A stretch of 64,000 nucleotides of DNA from Inquilinus sp. Marseille-Q2685 (GTDB lineage Bacteria; Pseudomonadota; Alphaproteobacteria; DSM-16000; Inquilinaceae), in contig NZ_CAKAKL010000005.1 in NCBI RefSeq assembly GCF_916619195.1, forward strand, positions 62,001 to 126,000. Reading direction: 5' to 3'. Both the position numbers and the translations under genes were made by a program. The notes under the pieces are model-generated. The model made no database searches. It saw only the letters and a list, made by a program, of their open reading frames with translations, and had not been told where the DNA came from. Of the stretch, positions 11,711 through 19,728 are shown piece by piece; within the stretch, counting starts at the first letter, position 1, and every line of letters begins with the position of its first letter.

Positions 11711-12292
11711 CTAGTCGGTTGATCGATGATGATTGCCCACGGCGAGCCGCTGCAACAAGGACAGATCAAAAATATTCCTGTCTCTCATGGTTTCCAAGAG
11801 CGCCTCTTTCTGAGAACGCCCGTCTGCATTTCGCAGCGCCTCAAAGCAAGATTGCTTTGTAGCAATATCCGTTGTCCTGTGAAATTCCTGAATGATCAAA
11901 TCTACCAGCCGTTGCTCATACTGATCGATCAGAATGTCAGAGGCTATTCTGATGCACGCGAGTTTGTGTGAGCCTCCTGCATCCCAAGGCTCTCCTTTGA
12001 TCCCCTGGATGATATGGTTCGCGTAAGGCTGCCAACTATCGATCCAAAAACATAACATTCGTAGAGCTCTGGCAGGGAGATATACATCGCCGCTATAGGT
12101 GACGAATTCCCTGATCAGGTCACGATCATCAGGATTTCCAGCTCTTCCGAGTGTGTAAATGATTGCGTCGAGCGGACCTTCTCGACGCCTCAGCTTATCT
12201 CGAAGGTAGGCTCGATCGGACTCCGCTAGCTCTCCTCCTGGAGGAAAGCGATCGATAATCGATTCTAGTATGCCACTTATGTCTTCGGCCAC
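11711..12292 (-). CDS. Orphan helical (HEAT-like) protein
   Basis: A 193-residue cytosolic protein, mostly predicted helical, with short paired helices reminiscent of HEAT/armadillo repeats (for example LPARALRMLCFWI and KQSCFEALRNADGRSQKEALLETM). There is no signal peptide or membrane segment. Codon use is markedly AT-richer than in the surrounding operons. It lies in a patch with a recombinase remnant and other orphans, so horizontal acquisition is likely. Proteins of this look are often stand-alone immunity-like genes, but nothing in the sequence proves that. No close family is recognised. Confidence 0.6.
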   Translation of the reverse strand: MAEDISGILESIIDRFPPGGELAESDRAYLRDKLRRREGPLDAIIYTLGRAGNPDDRDLIREFVTYSGDVYLPARALRMLCFWIDSWQPYANHIIQGIKGEPWDAGGSHKLACIRIASDILIDQYEQRLVDLIIQEFHRTTDIATKQSCFEALRNADGRSQKEALLETMRDRNIFDLSLLQRLAVGNHHRSTD

Positions 12293-12400
12293 TGTAGCGA
12301 TCCGTCCAATTATCGTGCTCTGCCGGCACTTCTACCGACCTTATGAGCAGTAGCACTGCACCCTCTGACCATGAAGGTCCGCTTCGGGCCGAATCGGGTC

Positions 12401-12488
12401 ATGTCCCTTTCCCGGAGCCCGGTGCGATGGTCGCTTTCGGGTGCCCTCCGGTTGGCTTGGCCGATCGGGAAGGGCGGAAAGTGGACAT
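12401..12488. repeat. Inverted-ended repeat, family P, copy 2
   Basis: It runs from ATGTCCCTTTCCCGGAG through GCGATGGTCGCTTTC to GGGCGGAAAGTGGACAT. The ends are inverted copies of each other (ATGTCC...CTTTC against GAAAG...GGACAT). It is 88 bases long and sits 56 bases upstream of the secreted orphan gene at 12544. Confidence 0.75.
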
Positions 12489-12543
12489 CGGGCTATAGAA
12501 GCCTGCACATTGGTTGGGACAATACGCCACCAGTGCGCGCCCC

Positions 12544-13179
12544 ATGGCCAAACGGTTCATCCTCTTCGCGTTCGTCGCCATGTTCGGCATGCTGGCTCCC
12601 GAGTTGCTGCGGGCCGATGGAACAATTATCAGAATGACAACGCCTGACGGTCGGACAAAGACGTTCAACCCTTCACATCCCCCAAAGCGCGGCGAAGAAC
12701 CCATCATCGACCAACTGTTGACTTACCGCGAGACCGCCGAGGAGTGCCGGAAGGCGTCCGAAATCATAGGACTCGAAACTGACGTTCATAATCCATATGA
12801 GACGCCGACCTACGAGGTGTCGATATCTGAGGCGTTTGGGTTCTGCCGCCTGGACTACTACGCAATTGTCATGAAGCCATGGCGGTGCAGCACTGATGAT
12901 CTTGGGTTTTGCCTGCGATCTCTTGTGGAGGATGAGTTTTCTTTGGCTCTTCCTTATGGCTCTGCGACCGACTCCCGACTGATGCGGGGTCGATCGAATG
13001 ACACTCCACTTAAGATATATTTCGATCTAGCAAACTTGGATTCCGCAGCCAAGTTCATCAATTCAGACAAGGATTGTCGAGTGGTGTTTGGCGGCATTGC
13101 TCATCCAAGCTTTGCCACTGGCTCGGTCTTCATCCTTTCTGGAAATGTTACACTTTCGAAGTTCTGCTTCATGGGATAG
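12544..13179 (+). CDS. Secreted orphan protein
   Basis: A 211-residue protein with a clear Sec signal peptide (MAKRFILFAFVAMFGMLAPELLRA, cleavage before DG). The mature part of about 187 residues contains five or six cysteines (in EECRK, FCRLD, WRCST, GFCLR, DCRVV and FCFMG), which would allow disulfides in the periplasm. Base composition is AT-richer than the chromosome around it. The start at 12544 is chosen because it begins the signal peptide; an upstream in-frame start adds ten residues and disrupts it. The family is not recognised. Confidence 0.6.
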   Translation: MAKRFILFAFVAMFGMLAPELLRADGTIIRMTTPDGRTKTFNPSHPPKRGEEPIIDQLLTYRETAEECRKASEIIGLETDVHNPYETPTYEVSISEAFGFCRLDYYAIVMKPWRCSTDDLGFCLRSLVEDEFSLALPYGSATDSRLMRGRSNDTPLKIYFDLANLDSAAKFINSDKDCRVVFGGIAHPSFATGSVFILSGNVTLSKFCFMG

Positions 13180-13505
13180 AAGTATCGTAAGTGGCGGCCG
13201 CATTGCTAGCTGGCTGATCCCGGTACGACTATTTTATAGAGCCTTCAAGTTCGTACGAGGGCGAAATCGGCCGACCGACACATTAGGCTGCAGCCTCTAT
13301 GACAACCGTCAGCTTCGGGTCGCGTGTGGCCATGTCCGCTCTCTAGCGCCGAGCGCTACGGCCGCTTTTTGTGCGACCTCGATTCGGCCTGGCCGGCTGA
13401 GATGGGCGGAAAGCGGACCTGCGGCTGCTTGGAGCGACAGTCACCGACGTATTAGACTTGAAGGAGGTGGGGACCCAAACGGCATTATCGAAGCGGATGG
13501 AGTGA
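13180..13505. other. Gap without a recognisable gene
   Basis: This interval between two plus-strand orphan genes holds the family P repeat at 13332-13420 and otherwise no coding potential that I trust. The last 60 bases contain GGAGGTGG (about 13461) and GGAGTG just before the next start, which would serve as its ribosome-binding region. Confidence 0.5.
13332..13420. repeat. Inverted-ended repeat, family P, copy 3
   Basis: It begins ATGTCCGCTCTCTAG, has CTACGGCCGCTTTTTG in the middle, and ends GATGGGCGGAAAGCGGAC. The length is 89 bases, with the same internal order as copy 2. It lies about 85 bases upstream of the orphan gene at 13506. Confidence 0.75.
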
Positions 13506-13916
13506 ATGGCTAATCCTGCCGGATTCCTTGCCGAATTCTCCGACGACGTGTCGGGCCTTCGGCTCGTCATCGAGGATGATGGAAGGGTGTGCTACGGATA
13601 TCTGATCTCTCCGGATGGGATCATTGGGGACGTTTGGCTGTATAACCGCGGCGCCGCACCAAGTGAGCCAGAATGGGATAATCCGGAGAGAGCGCCATTT
13701 GCGAATCCCGCAAAGCTTTCAAAAACGAATCTGCCTTATGTGATTCCAAATTCGTCAGATGCCTTCAAGGTCCACTGGGAGAAAGATGAAGGCGTCTCGA
13801 TGGCGAGAATTTACATTGATGAAGTGCTCGGAGGAATCCTGGCTCCAGGGGATAAGCCCGGCCAGTCTGCTGCAGCATGTGCTGATGGACCGCTGGCTCG
13901 AGTGATAGGGACCTGA
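13506..13916 (+). CDS. Orphan protein, immunity-like in appearance
   Basis: A 136-residue cytosolic protein that looks mostly beta-stranded, with the ordered motifs RLVIEDDGRVCYGYL, GDVWLYN, APFANPA and a late IYIDEVLGGILAPGDKPGQS. I have a general recollection of such small stand-alone proteins near polymorphic-toxin or immunity genes, but no toxin gene is visible here. The start has GGAGTG about 6 bases upstream. It is bracketed by family P repeats (13332 and 14001). A function cannot be assigned. Confidence 0.6.
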   Translation: MANPAGFLAEFSDDVSGLRLVIEDDGRVCYGYLISPDGIIGDVWLYNRGAAPSEPEWDNPERAPFANPAKLSKTNLPYVIPNSSDAFKVHWEKDEGVSMARIYIDEVLGGILAPGDKPGQSAAACADGPLARVIGT

Positions 13917-14000
13917 TCCTCAATGGGATGGCGGCGTCAAGACGCGCGGCTGCAATTTTGACCGCGGATCGTGAACGTCGCCTCTGGGTCGAGTCGAGCC

Positions 14001-14063
14001 CTGTCCGCTTTCTGGAGTCGACCAGGACGGCCGCTTTGCAGCGTCCCTTGATCAGCGGGACAG
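14001..14063. repeat. Inverted-ended repeat, family P, copy 4 (short)
   Basis: It begins CTGTCCGCTTTCTGGAGTCGA, has GGACGGCCGCTTTGCAG, and ends CAGCGGGACAG. It is about 63 bases, so it lacks part of the right half, but it keeps the inverted ends (CTGTCC...GGACAG). It lies between the orphan genes ending at 13916 and starting at about 14191. Confidence 0.6.
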
Positions 14064-14190
14064 TTTAGCAAGCTCCTTCTATATCCGGGGAGCGTGACTT
14101 CTCATCGCGACACGCACCCCGTGGATCCACTTTGTGCTGGGGAAAGCTTCTGAGGCATATTCTCGGACGACCATCCAATTCGGGCATCGG

Positions 14191-14532
14191 ATGAACTTCA
14201 TGTGGATGCACATTTTGGTAAATGTATTATTTTTCGGATTGATATTCGGATCCGCCTATATCGTTTACCTGTCGAGGAGAGGCGATAATTGGTCATATCG
14301 CCGCAGCTATAGATTTATAATTGTGAAAGTAATGTATTACTGGGCATGCACCGCGATAGTTTTTGCAGTGATTTTTTGTTTTTATGGTACTCTGCTATTG
14401 CTGGGCGGTCGCGGTGACGGCGGCATATTTCTTGCGGTTGGCCTGGGCGCGGCCCTAATAGGGTTAATCGTACGTTACTTTGCGAGTTGGTGGATCGAGT
14501 GGTATCGGCAGCAGCGCGACTTAGGATCGTAG
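14191..14532 (+). CDS. Orphan small membrane protein
   Basis: A 113-residue protein with three probable transmembrane segments (about 6-25, 43-66 and 73-92) and a charged C-terminal tail (WWIEWYRQQRDLGS). Base composition is AT-rich, as in the other orphan genes here. The start is uncertain. The ATG at 14191 puts the first membrane segment near the N-terminus, while a GTG at 14134 in the same frame would add 19 residues. The family is not recognised. It could be a membrane immunity protein or a remnant of a larger system. Confidence 0.5.
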   Translation: MNFMWMHILVNVLFFGLIFGSAYIVYLSRRGDNWSYRRSYRFIIVKVMYYWACTAIVFAVIFCFYGTLLLLGGRGDGGIFLAVGLGAALIGLIVRYFASWWIEWYRQQRDLGS

Positions 14533-14793
14533 CAAGCTGGGCTCTGCCCGAACGGATCTGGCCATGAGTCGTCGTAAGGCAACCTTCCCCGGTTACTCAC
14601 GTCCGCAGAAGGGATCGATGATGTTCGACCCTTCGGTGCGCTAGGTCCGGTTGCGGGGAGAGATGGGTCGCTGGCAATGTCCGTTCCGGGGAAGCCGGAG
14701 GGCTGGCGACCATCCGCAAAGAGCCGACTGCGGACCACGCAAACGTCATGGCCTCTCGCTGCGCCTCATGACCGCCGAGGGTCGAATCCGGCT

Positions 14794-14881
14794 ATGTCCG
14801 CTCGCGGGAGCCCGGCGCGATGGCCGCATATCACCCTTTCCGGCCGGCCCGGGCCGACGGGCGCCAAGGGCGGTAATTCGG
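14794..14881. repeat. Inverted-ended repeat, family P, copy 5
   Basis: It begins ATGTCCGCTCGCGGGAGCC and continues with GCGCGATGGCCGC. Its right half is eroded (AAGGGCGGTAATTCGGG where other copies have GGGCGGAAAGCGGAC). The spacing of landmarks matches copies 2 and 3 within 3 bases. Confidence 0.65.
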
Positions 14882-15106
14882 GTCGCGATCCGTCAAACGG
14901 ACCTGATCCGGACAGCGCCGCACTGACCGCTGACGGAACAGGAGGCCATGCCCTCGAGGCCGCGATGATGCCCCGAACGATCGGAGAGGGCGACGCCGCG
15001 GCGGCGGATCGCGTCCCTGCTCGCAGCCTGGTTCCCGGCCTCACGAACCGGACAATCCGGCCACTTCCGTGTCGTGCCCCACCATCATAATATCTATCCA
15101 TGATTG

Positions 15107-15138
15107 TAAAATACGGCCGCATGGTCCATGGTATTTTA
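15107..15138. promoter_or_regulatory. Inverted repeat in the AT-rich sulfate operon promoter region
   Basis: TAAAATAC (15107-15114) and GTATTTTA (15131-15138) are perfect inverted repeats 16 bases apart, about 95-125 bases upstream of sbp. The surroundings are strikingly AT-rich for this genome. CysB-type regulators bind such AT-rich sites, so a sulfur-responsive operator is plausible but unproven. Confidence 0.35.
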
Positions 15139-15232
15139 TGTGAAATAGAGATTGCGTTCGTCGCGGTTCCCCGCCTTACTGTGCGCGACGCCGCCACATG
15201 CACCAACCCAAGGAACATCGGAGGTCGAAGTC

Positions 15233-16237
15233 ATGCGGTTCATGACCACTCGGCTGCTGGCCGCGGCGGCCATCGCGCTGGCTGCGGCCACGGCGCATGC
15301 GGCCGACATCAAGCTGCTCAACGTCTCCTATGACCCGACGCGCGAGCTGTACAAGCAGGTCAACGCCGCCTTTGCCGAGCAGTGGAAGGCGAAGTCCGGC
15401 GACAATCTCACCATCGAGGCCTCGCATGGCGGCTCCGGCGCCCAGGCGCGCTCGGTGATCGACGGGCTGCAGGCCGACGTCGTCACCCTGGCGCTGGCCT
15501 ACGACGTCGACGCCATCGCCAGCAAGGGGCTGATCGACAAGGCCTGGCAGAAGCGGCTGCCGGACAACAGCGCGCCCTACACCTCGACCATCGTGTTCCT
15601 GGTGCGCAAGGGCAACCCGCTGGGGATCAAGGACTGGCCCGACCTGGCCAAGGAAGGCGTCCAGGTGATCACCCCGAACCCGAAGACCTCGGGCGGGGCG
15701 CGCTGGAACTACCTCGCCGCCTGGGGCTATGCCCTGAAGCAGCCCGGCGGCAACGACCAGACGGCCAAGGACTTCGTGCAGAAGATCTTCGCCAACGTCC
15801 CGGTGCTGGACACCGGCGCTCGCGGCTCGACCACCACCTTCGTCCAGCGCGGCATCGGCGACGTGCTGATCGCCTGGGAGAACGAGGCGTTCCTGGCGGT
15901 GAAGGAGCTGGGCCCCGACGAATTCGACATCGTCGTGCCCTCGGTCTCGATCCTGGCCGAGCCGACCGTCGCGGTGGTCGACAAGGTGGTCGACGCCCGC
16001 GGCACCCGCGCCGTGGCCCAGGCCTATCTCGAGTTCCTGTACTCGCCCGAGGGGCAGGAGCTGGCCGCCAAGAACTTCTACCGGCCGCGGTCGGCGGAGG
16101 TGGCGGCGAAGTACAAGGACACTTTCCCGGCCGTCAACCTGTTCACCATCGATGATGTCTTCGGTGGCTGGCAGAAGGCCCAGCAGGCACACTTCTCGGA
16201 TGGCGGCACCTTCGATCAGATCTACCGAAAGGGCTAG
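15233..16237 (+). CDS. sbp: Sulfate ABC transporter substrate-binding protein
   Basis: A 334-residue periplasmic protein that binds sulfate (possibly thiosulfate). A Sec signal ([23 protein letters not shown]) precedes AD. The mature part matches the Sbp/CysP family: [17 protein letters not shown] at the start, [13 protein letters not shown], and the sulfate-binding hallmark [17 protein letters not shown]. The start is supported by GGAGGT upstream. It is the first gene of the operon sbp-cysT-cysW-cysA, and the next gene starts inside its 3' end. Confidence 0.93.
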   Translation: MRFMTTRLLAAAAIALAAATAHAADIKLLNVSYDPTRELYKQVNAAFAEQWKAKSGDNLTIEASHGGSGAQARSVIDGLQADVVTLALAYDVDAIASKGLIDKAWQKRLPDNSAPYTSTIVFLVRKGNPLGIKDWPDLAKEGVQVITPNPKTSGGARWNYLAAWGYALKQPGGNDQTAKDFVQKIFANVPVLDTGARGSTTTFVQRGIGDVLIAWENEAFLAVKELGPDEFDIVVPSVSILAEPTVAVVDKVVDARGTRAVAQAYLEFLYSPEGQELAAKNFYRPRSAEVAAKYKDTFPAVNLFTIDDVFGGWQKAQQAHFSDGGTFDQIYRKG

Positions 16238-17075
16238 AGACACCCCGCCCCCGGCGGCGCGCCATGTCGGCGTGCTGCCGGGATTCGGGCTGACCCTCGG
16301 CTTCTCCCTCACCTATCTGGCCCTCCTGGTCCTGCTGCCGCTGGCGGCGCTGGTCATCCGGCCCTGGGAGCTCGGGATCGACGGCATCTGGCGGGTGGTG
16401 TCGTCGCCGCGCACCGTGGCGGCGCTCAAGGTCAGCTTCGGCCTGGCGCTGCTGGCCGCGGCGGTGAACGTCGTCTTCGGCACGCTGGTCGCCTGGGTGG
16501 TGACGCGCTACCGCTTCTGGGGCCGGCCGCTGATGAACGCGCTGATCGACCTGCCCTTCGCCCTGCCGACGGCGGTGGCGGGCATCGCGCTGGCCGCCCT
16601 CTATTCGCCCAAGGGATGGCTCGGCGGCCCCTTGATGCAGATCGGCATCAAGGCCGCCTTCGGCCCGCCCGGCATCTTCATCGCCCTGGTCTTCATCGGC
16701 CTGCCCTTCGTGGTGCGCACGGTCGAGCCGGTGCTGGAGGACCTGGACCGCGAGATCGAGGAGGCCGCCGCCACCCTCGGCGCCCGGCGCTGGCAGGTGG
16801 TGTGGCGGGTGGTGCTGCCGCTCTTGTCGCCGGCGATCCTGACCGGCTTCATCCTGGCCTTCGCCCGGGCGGTCGGCGAATACGGATCGGTCATCTTCAT
16901 CGCCGGCAACATCCCCGGCGTGTCCGAGATCGCGCCGCTGCTGATCGTGATCCGGCTGGAGGAGTACGACTATGCCGGCGCCGCCACGATCGGGGCGGTG
17001 ATGCTGCTGGCCGCCTTCCTCATCATCCTGGTGATCAACCTGCTGCAGCGCTGGAGCCGCAAATGGGCGGACTGA
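16200..17075 (+). CDS. cysT: Sulfate ABC transporter permease CysT
   Basis: A 291-residue inner-membrane permease with about six transmembrane segments. The EAA loop reads [18 protein letters not shown] (about residues 185-202). The [15 protein letters not shown] and [17 protein letters not shown] stretches are typical of CysT. The start is uncertain: 16200 gives a 38-base overlap with sbp, and 16152 is another in-frame ATG. It overlaps cysW by 13 bases, implying coupled translation. Confidence 0.9.
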   Translation: MAAPSIRSTERARDTPPPAARHVGVLPGFGLTLGFSLTYLALLVLLPLAALVIRPWELGIDGIWRVVSSPRTVAALKVSFGLALLAAAVNVVFGTLVAWVVTRYRFWGRPLMNALIDLPFALPTAVAGIALAALYSPKGWLGGPLMQIGIKAAFGPPGIFIALVFIGLPFVVRTVEPVLEDLDREIEEAAATLGARRWQVVWRVVLPLLSPAILTGFILAFARAVGEYGSVIFIAGNIPGVSEIAPLLIVIRLEEYDYAGAATIGAVMLLAAFLIILVINLLQRWSRKWAD

Positions 17076-17953
17076 CCCGCACGCTGGCAGCCGCGCGCAC
17101 CCGGCTGAAGCCCGCCGACCGGCCGTGGGAGGAGCCGTTCGGCATCCGCCTGGCCCTGATCGCCATCGCCGTGGTCTTCCTCGGCCTGTTCCTGGTGCTG
17201 CCGCTGGCCGTGGTGCTGACCGAGGCGCTGCGCAAGGGGATCGACGCCTATCTCGAGGGCATCGGCAGCGGCGATTCGCTGGCGGCGATCCGCCTGACCC
17301 TGACCGTCGCCGCCATCGCCGTGCCGCTGAACACGGTGTTCGGCCTGGCCACCGCCTGGGCGATCGCCAAGTTCGAGTTCCCGGGCAAGAGCCTTCTGAC
17401 CACCTTCGTCGACCTGCCCTTCTCGGTCTCGCCGGTGATCTCGGGCCTGATCTACGTGCTGCTGTTCGGCGCCAACGGCTGGTTCGGCCCGTTCCTCGAG
17501 GCGCACGGCATCCGGGTGATCTTCACCGTCACCGGCCTAGTCATCGCCACCATCTTCGTCACCCTGCCCTTCGTGGCGCGCGAGCTGATCCCGCTGATGC
17601 AGGAGCAGGGCACCGACGAGGAGGAAGCGGCGGTGCTGCTGGGCGCCAGCGGCTGGCAGACCTTCTTCCGGGTGACGCTGCCCAACGTCAAATGGGCGCT
17701 CTTGTACGGCGTGCTGCTGTGCAACGCCCGGGCGATGGGCGAGTTCGGCGCCGTCTCGGTCGTCTCCGGCCACATCCGCGGCCAGACCAACACCATGCCG
17801 CTGCAGGTCGAGATCCTCTACAACGAGTACAATTTCGTCGGCGCCTTCGCCGTGGCCTCGCTGCTGGCCGGGCTGGCGCTGGTGACGCTGGTGCTGAAGA
17901 CCCTGCTCGAATGGCGGTTCCGCTCGGACCGCACGGATCCCGCGGAGAGCTGA
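17063..17953 (+). CDS. cysW: Sulfate ABC transporter permease CysW
   Basis: A 296-residue permease paired with CysT. It has about six transmembrane segments, [20 protein letters not shown] in the core, the EAA loop [19 protein letters not shown] and the CysW-typical [19 protein letters not shown]. The ATG at 17063 lies inside the end of cysT. The stop overlaps the cysA start by one base (TGATG). Confidence 0.9.
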   Translation: MGGLTRTLAAARTRLKPADRPWEEPFGIRLALIAIAVVFLGLFLVLPLAVVLTEALRKGIDAYLEGIGSGDSLAAIRLTLTVAAIAVPLNTVFGLATAWAIAKFEFPGKSLLTTFVDLPFSVSPVISGLIYVLLFGANGWFGPFLEAHGIRVIFTVTGLVIATIFVTLPFVARELIPLMQEQGTDEEEAAVLLGASGWQTFFRVTLPNVKWALLYGVLLCNARAMGEFGAVSVVSGHIRGQTNTMPLQVEILYNEYNFVGAFAVASLLAGLALVTLVLKTLLEWRFRSDRTDPAES

Positions 17954-19023
17954 TGCCGATCGCCATCCAAGGCCTGACCAAGCGCTTCGGCCCGGTCTAT
18001 GCGCTGAACGAGATCGAGCTGGAGGTGCCGGACCGCGCCTTCGTCGCCCTGCTCGGCCCCTCCGGCTCGGGCAAGACCACGCTGCTGCGCATCGTGGCGG
18101 GGCTGGAGCGGGCGGATGCCGGGCACATCCTGGTCGACGGCGCCGACATCGCCGCGGTCAAGCCGCGGCAGCGGCGGATCGGCTTCGTGTTCCAGCACTA
18201 CGCCCTGTTCCGGCACATGACCGTGTTCGGCAACATCGCCTTCGGCCTGCAGGTGCGGCCCGGCCCCACCCGTCCGCCCAAGGCCGAGATCGCGCGCCGG
18301 GTCGAGGAGCTGCTGGAGCTGGTGCAGCTGCCCGGCCTGTCGCGGCGCTATCCGCGCCAGCTGTCGGGCGGCCAGCGCCAGCGCGTCGCCCTGGCCCGGG
18401 CGCTGGCGATCGAGCCCAAATTGCTGCTGCTGGACGAGCCCTTCGGCGCGCTCGACGCCAAGGTGCGGAAGGAGCTGCGGGTGTGGCTGCGCGAGCTGCA
18501 CGACCGCACCGGCCTGACCAGCCTGTTCGTCACCCACGACCAGGAGGAGGCGCTGGAACTGGCCGACCGGGTGGTGGTGCTGCGCGACGGCCGGATCGAG
18601 CAGCAGGGCGACCCGGCGGCGCTGGTCGACAACCCGGCCACGGCCTTCGTCTCCAGCTTCCTCGGCGACGTCAACCGCCTGCCCTGCACGGTGGCGGGGC
18701 CGGATGCGGTGGAGGTCGCCGGCCTGCGCCTGCCGGCCGACACCCGCGGCCTGGCCGCCGGCAGCCGGGCCATCGCCGACATCCGGCCGCGCGCCATCCG
18801 GCTGCTGCCGGCCGGGACCTCAGGCGACGGGCTGGTGCCCGGCACCGCCCGGCGGGTGCTGCACAGCGCCACCACGGTGACGGTGGAGGCGGAGACGCCG
18901 CTGTCCGCCGACCCGATCCGGATCGAGGCCGACCGCTACAGCCCGGACCTGCCGGCGCTGTCGGTCGGCGACCCGGTGGCCCTGCGCCTGCCGGCACCCT
19001 TCGTCTTCGCGTCGGAGCGGTAA
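17953..19023 (+). CDS. cysA: Sulfate ABC transporter ATP-binding protein
   Basis: A 356-residue ATPase that powers sulfate uptake. Walker A is GPSGSGKT (35-42). The Q-loop [21 protein letters not shown] is typical of CysA, the signature LSGGQRQR is canonical and Walker B is [14 protein letters not shown]-terminal TOBE-like regulatory domain follows (about 240-356). It is the last gene of the operon, directly followed by dispersed palindromes at 19060. Confidence 0.93.
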   Translation: MPIAIQGLTKRFGPVYALNEIELEVPDRAFVALLGPSGSGKTTLLRIVAGLERADAGHILVDGADIAAVKPRQRRIGFVFQHYALFRHMTVFGNIAFGLQVRPGPTRPPKAEIARRVEELLELVQLPGLSRRYPRQLSGGQRQRVALARALAIEPKLLLLDEPFGALDAKVRKELRVWLRELHDRTGLTSLFVTHDQEEALELADRVVVLRDGRIEQQGDPAALVDNPATAFVSSFLGDVNRLPCTVAGPDAVEVAGLRLPADTRGLAAGSRAIADIRPRAIRLLPAGTSGDGLVPGTARRVLHSATTVTVEAETPLSADPIRIEADRYSPDLPALSVGDPVALRLPAPFVFASER

Positions 19024-19059
19024 CAAGGACGGTCCGCGATGCGGATGGACCCGAGTCGC

Positions 19060-19110
19060 CCCCTCACCCGAAATCGCTGCGCGATTTCGACCTCTCCCCA
19101 AGGAGAGGTG
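19060..19110. repeat. Dispersed palindrome, family S, copy 1
   Basis: It contains CCCTCACCCGAAATCGCTGCG followed by CGATTTCGACCTCTCC and AAGGAGAGG: one hairpin around AAATCG/CGATTT and a second around CTCTCC/GGAGAG. A further CTCTCCTTGGGGAGAG hairpin follows at about 19130-19147. Confidence 0.7.
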
Positions 19111-19185
19111 TAAGAGCGCGGCTCCGCTTCTCTCTCCTTGGGGAGAGCTAGGGCATCTACAGATCCTTGCGGCGTTGTTTCCTTT

Positions 19186-19243
19186 GCCTCTCCCGCTTGC
19201 GGGAGAGGTCGGACATCCGCAGGATGCCCGGGTGAGGGAGGGG
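19186..19243. repeat. Dispersed palindrome, family S, copy 2
   Basis: It contains CCTCTCCCGCTTGCGGGAGAG, then GGTCGGACATCCGCAGGATG and CCCGGGTGAGGGAGGGG. This is the reverse orientation of copies 1 and 3. It sits directly against the 5' end of the broken DUF559 gene. Confidence 0.75.
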
Positions 19244-19248
19244 CACGG

Positions 19249-19554
19249 ATCAAGCAGGCACGCAGGCTTCGCCGGGACAGCACGCTGGCGGAGGGGGTGC
19301 TTTGGCGGCATCTGCGCAACCGCGGATTCGCCGGGGCCAAATTCCGACGCCAGCACCCGGTGGGCCCGTATGTCGCCGATCTGTGCTGCCTCGAAGCGAT
19401 GCTGATCGTCGAGGTCGACGGGAGCCAGCACGGGCCGGCTCGTGACGCGCAGCGCACCGCCGCCCTGGAGGCCGAAGGCTTCACGGTCCTGCGCTTCTGA
19501 AACAACGACGTCCTACAGAGTCTCGAAGGCGTGCTCTTGCGGATCGAAGACGCC
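19249..19554 (+). pseudogene. DUF559 (Vsr-like) endonuclease, nonsense-interrupted
   Basis: Intact family features run in order: ARRLRRDSTLAEGVLWRHLR, GAKFRRQHPVGPYVADL, then LIVEVDGSQH, which carries the acidic residues of the restriction-endonuclease-like fold, then FTVLRF. Exactly where DUF559 proteins continue FWNNDVL, the Trp codon is TGA (19498-19500). Beyond it the same frame still reads NNDVLQSLEGVLLRIEDAL, the normal C-terminus. No good start codon is present; only a TTG at 19138 inside a repeat opens the frame. The gene is wedged between family S palindromes, a common setting for DUF559 genes. It is likely non-functional, although a truncated product is conceivable. Confidence 0.75.
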
Positions 19555-19607
19555 CTCACCCGGAACCGCTGCCGCGGTTCCGACCTCTCCCGCAAGCGGG
19601 AGAGGCA
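19552..19607. repeat. Dispersed palindrome, family S, copy 3
   Basis: CCCTCACCCGGAACCGCTGCC and GCGGTTCCGACCTCTCC form a hairpin around GGAACCGC/GCGGTTCC, followed by CTCTCCCGCAAGCGGGAGAG. It overlaps the last codons of the broken DUF559 gene. Confidence 0.75.
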
Positions 19608-19650
19608 ATCTGTTCGCATGCTCGCCGATACCGCTCGACAATGCGTAGAT

Positions 19651-19706
19651 GCCCTCCCCTTGCGGGAGAGGGAGAGCCCGATGCCGAAGGCGGCGGGAGG
19701 GTGAGG
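19651..19706. repeat. Dispersed palindrome, family S, copy 4
   Basis: GCCCTCCCCTTGCGGGAGAG is followed by GGCGGCGGGAGGGTGAGGGG, with CCTCNCC/GGNGAGG inverted ends. It lies just beyond the stop of the minus-strand exporter at 19729 and may help terminate its transcript. Confidence 0.65.
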
Positions 19707-19728
19707 GGCTCGGATCTCCCTGCCGGGA

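Larger units (their letters stand above)
14533..15232. other. Gap upstream of the sulfate operon
   Basis: This 700-base stretch shows no convincing gene. It holds a family P repeat at 14794-14881, further GTCCG/GCGGAC fragments (about 14650-14740), an AT-rich segment at 15088-15150 likely to contain the sulfate operon promoter, and the ribosome-binding sequence GGAGGT about 9 bases before the sbp start. Confidence 0.5.

Noticed and set aside
11590-14881. Integron attC sites for the family P repeats
   Set aside because: The repeats have inverted ends, but I see no GTTRRRY/RYYYAAC core pairs and no integrase gene in the window.
15085-15232. A riboswitch in the sulfate operon leader
   Set aside because: The AT-rich leader has an inverted repeat but no recognisable aptamer core such as that of a SAM riboswitch.
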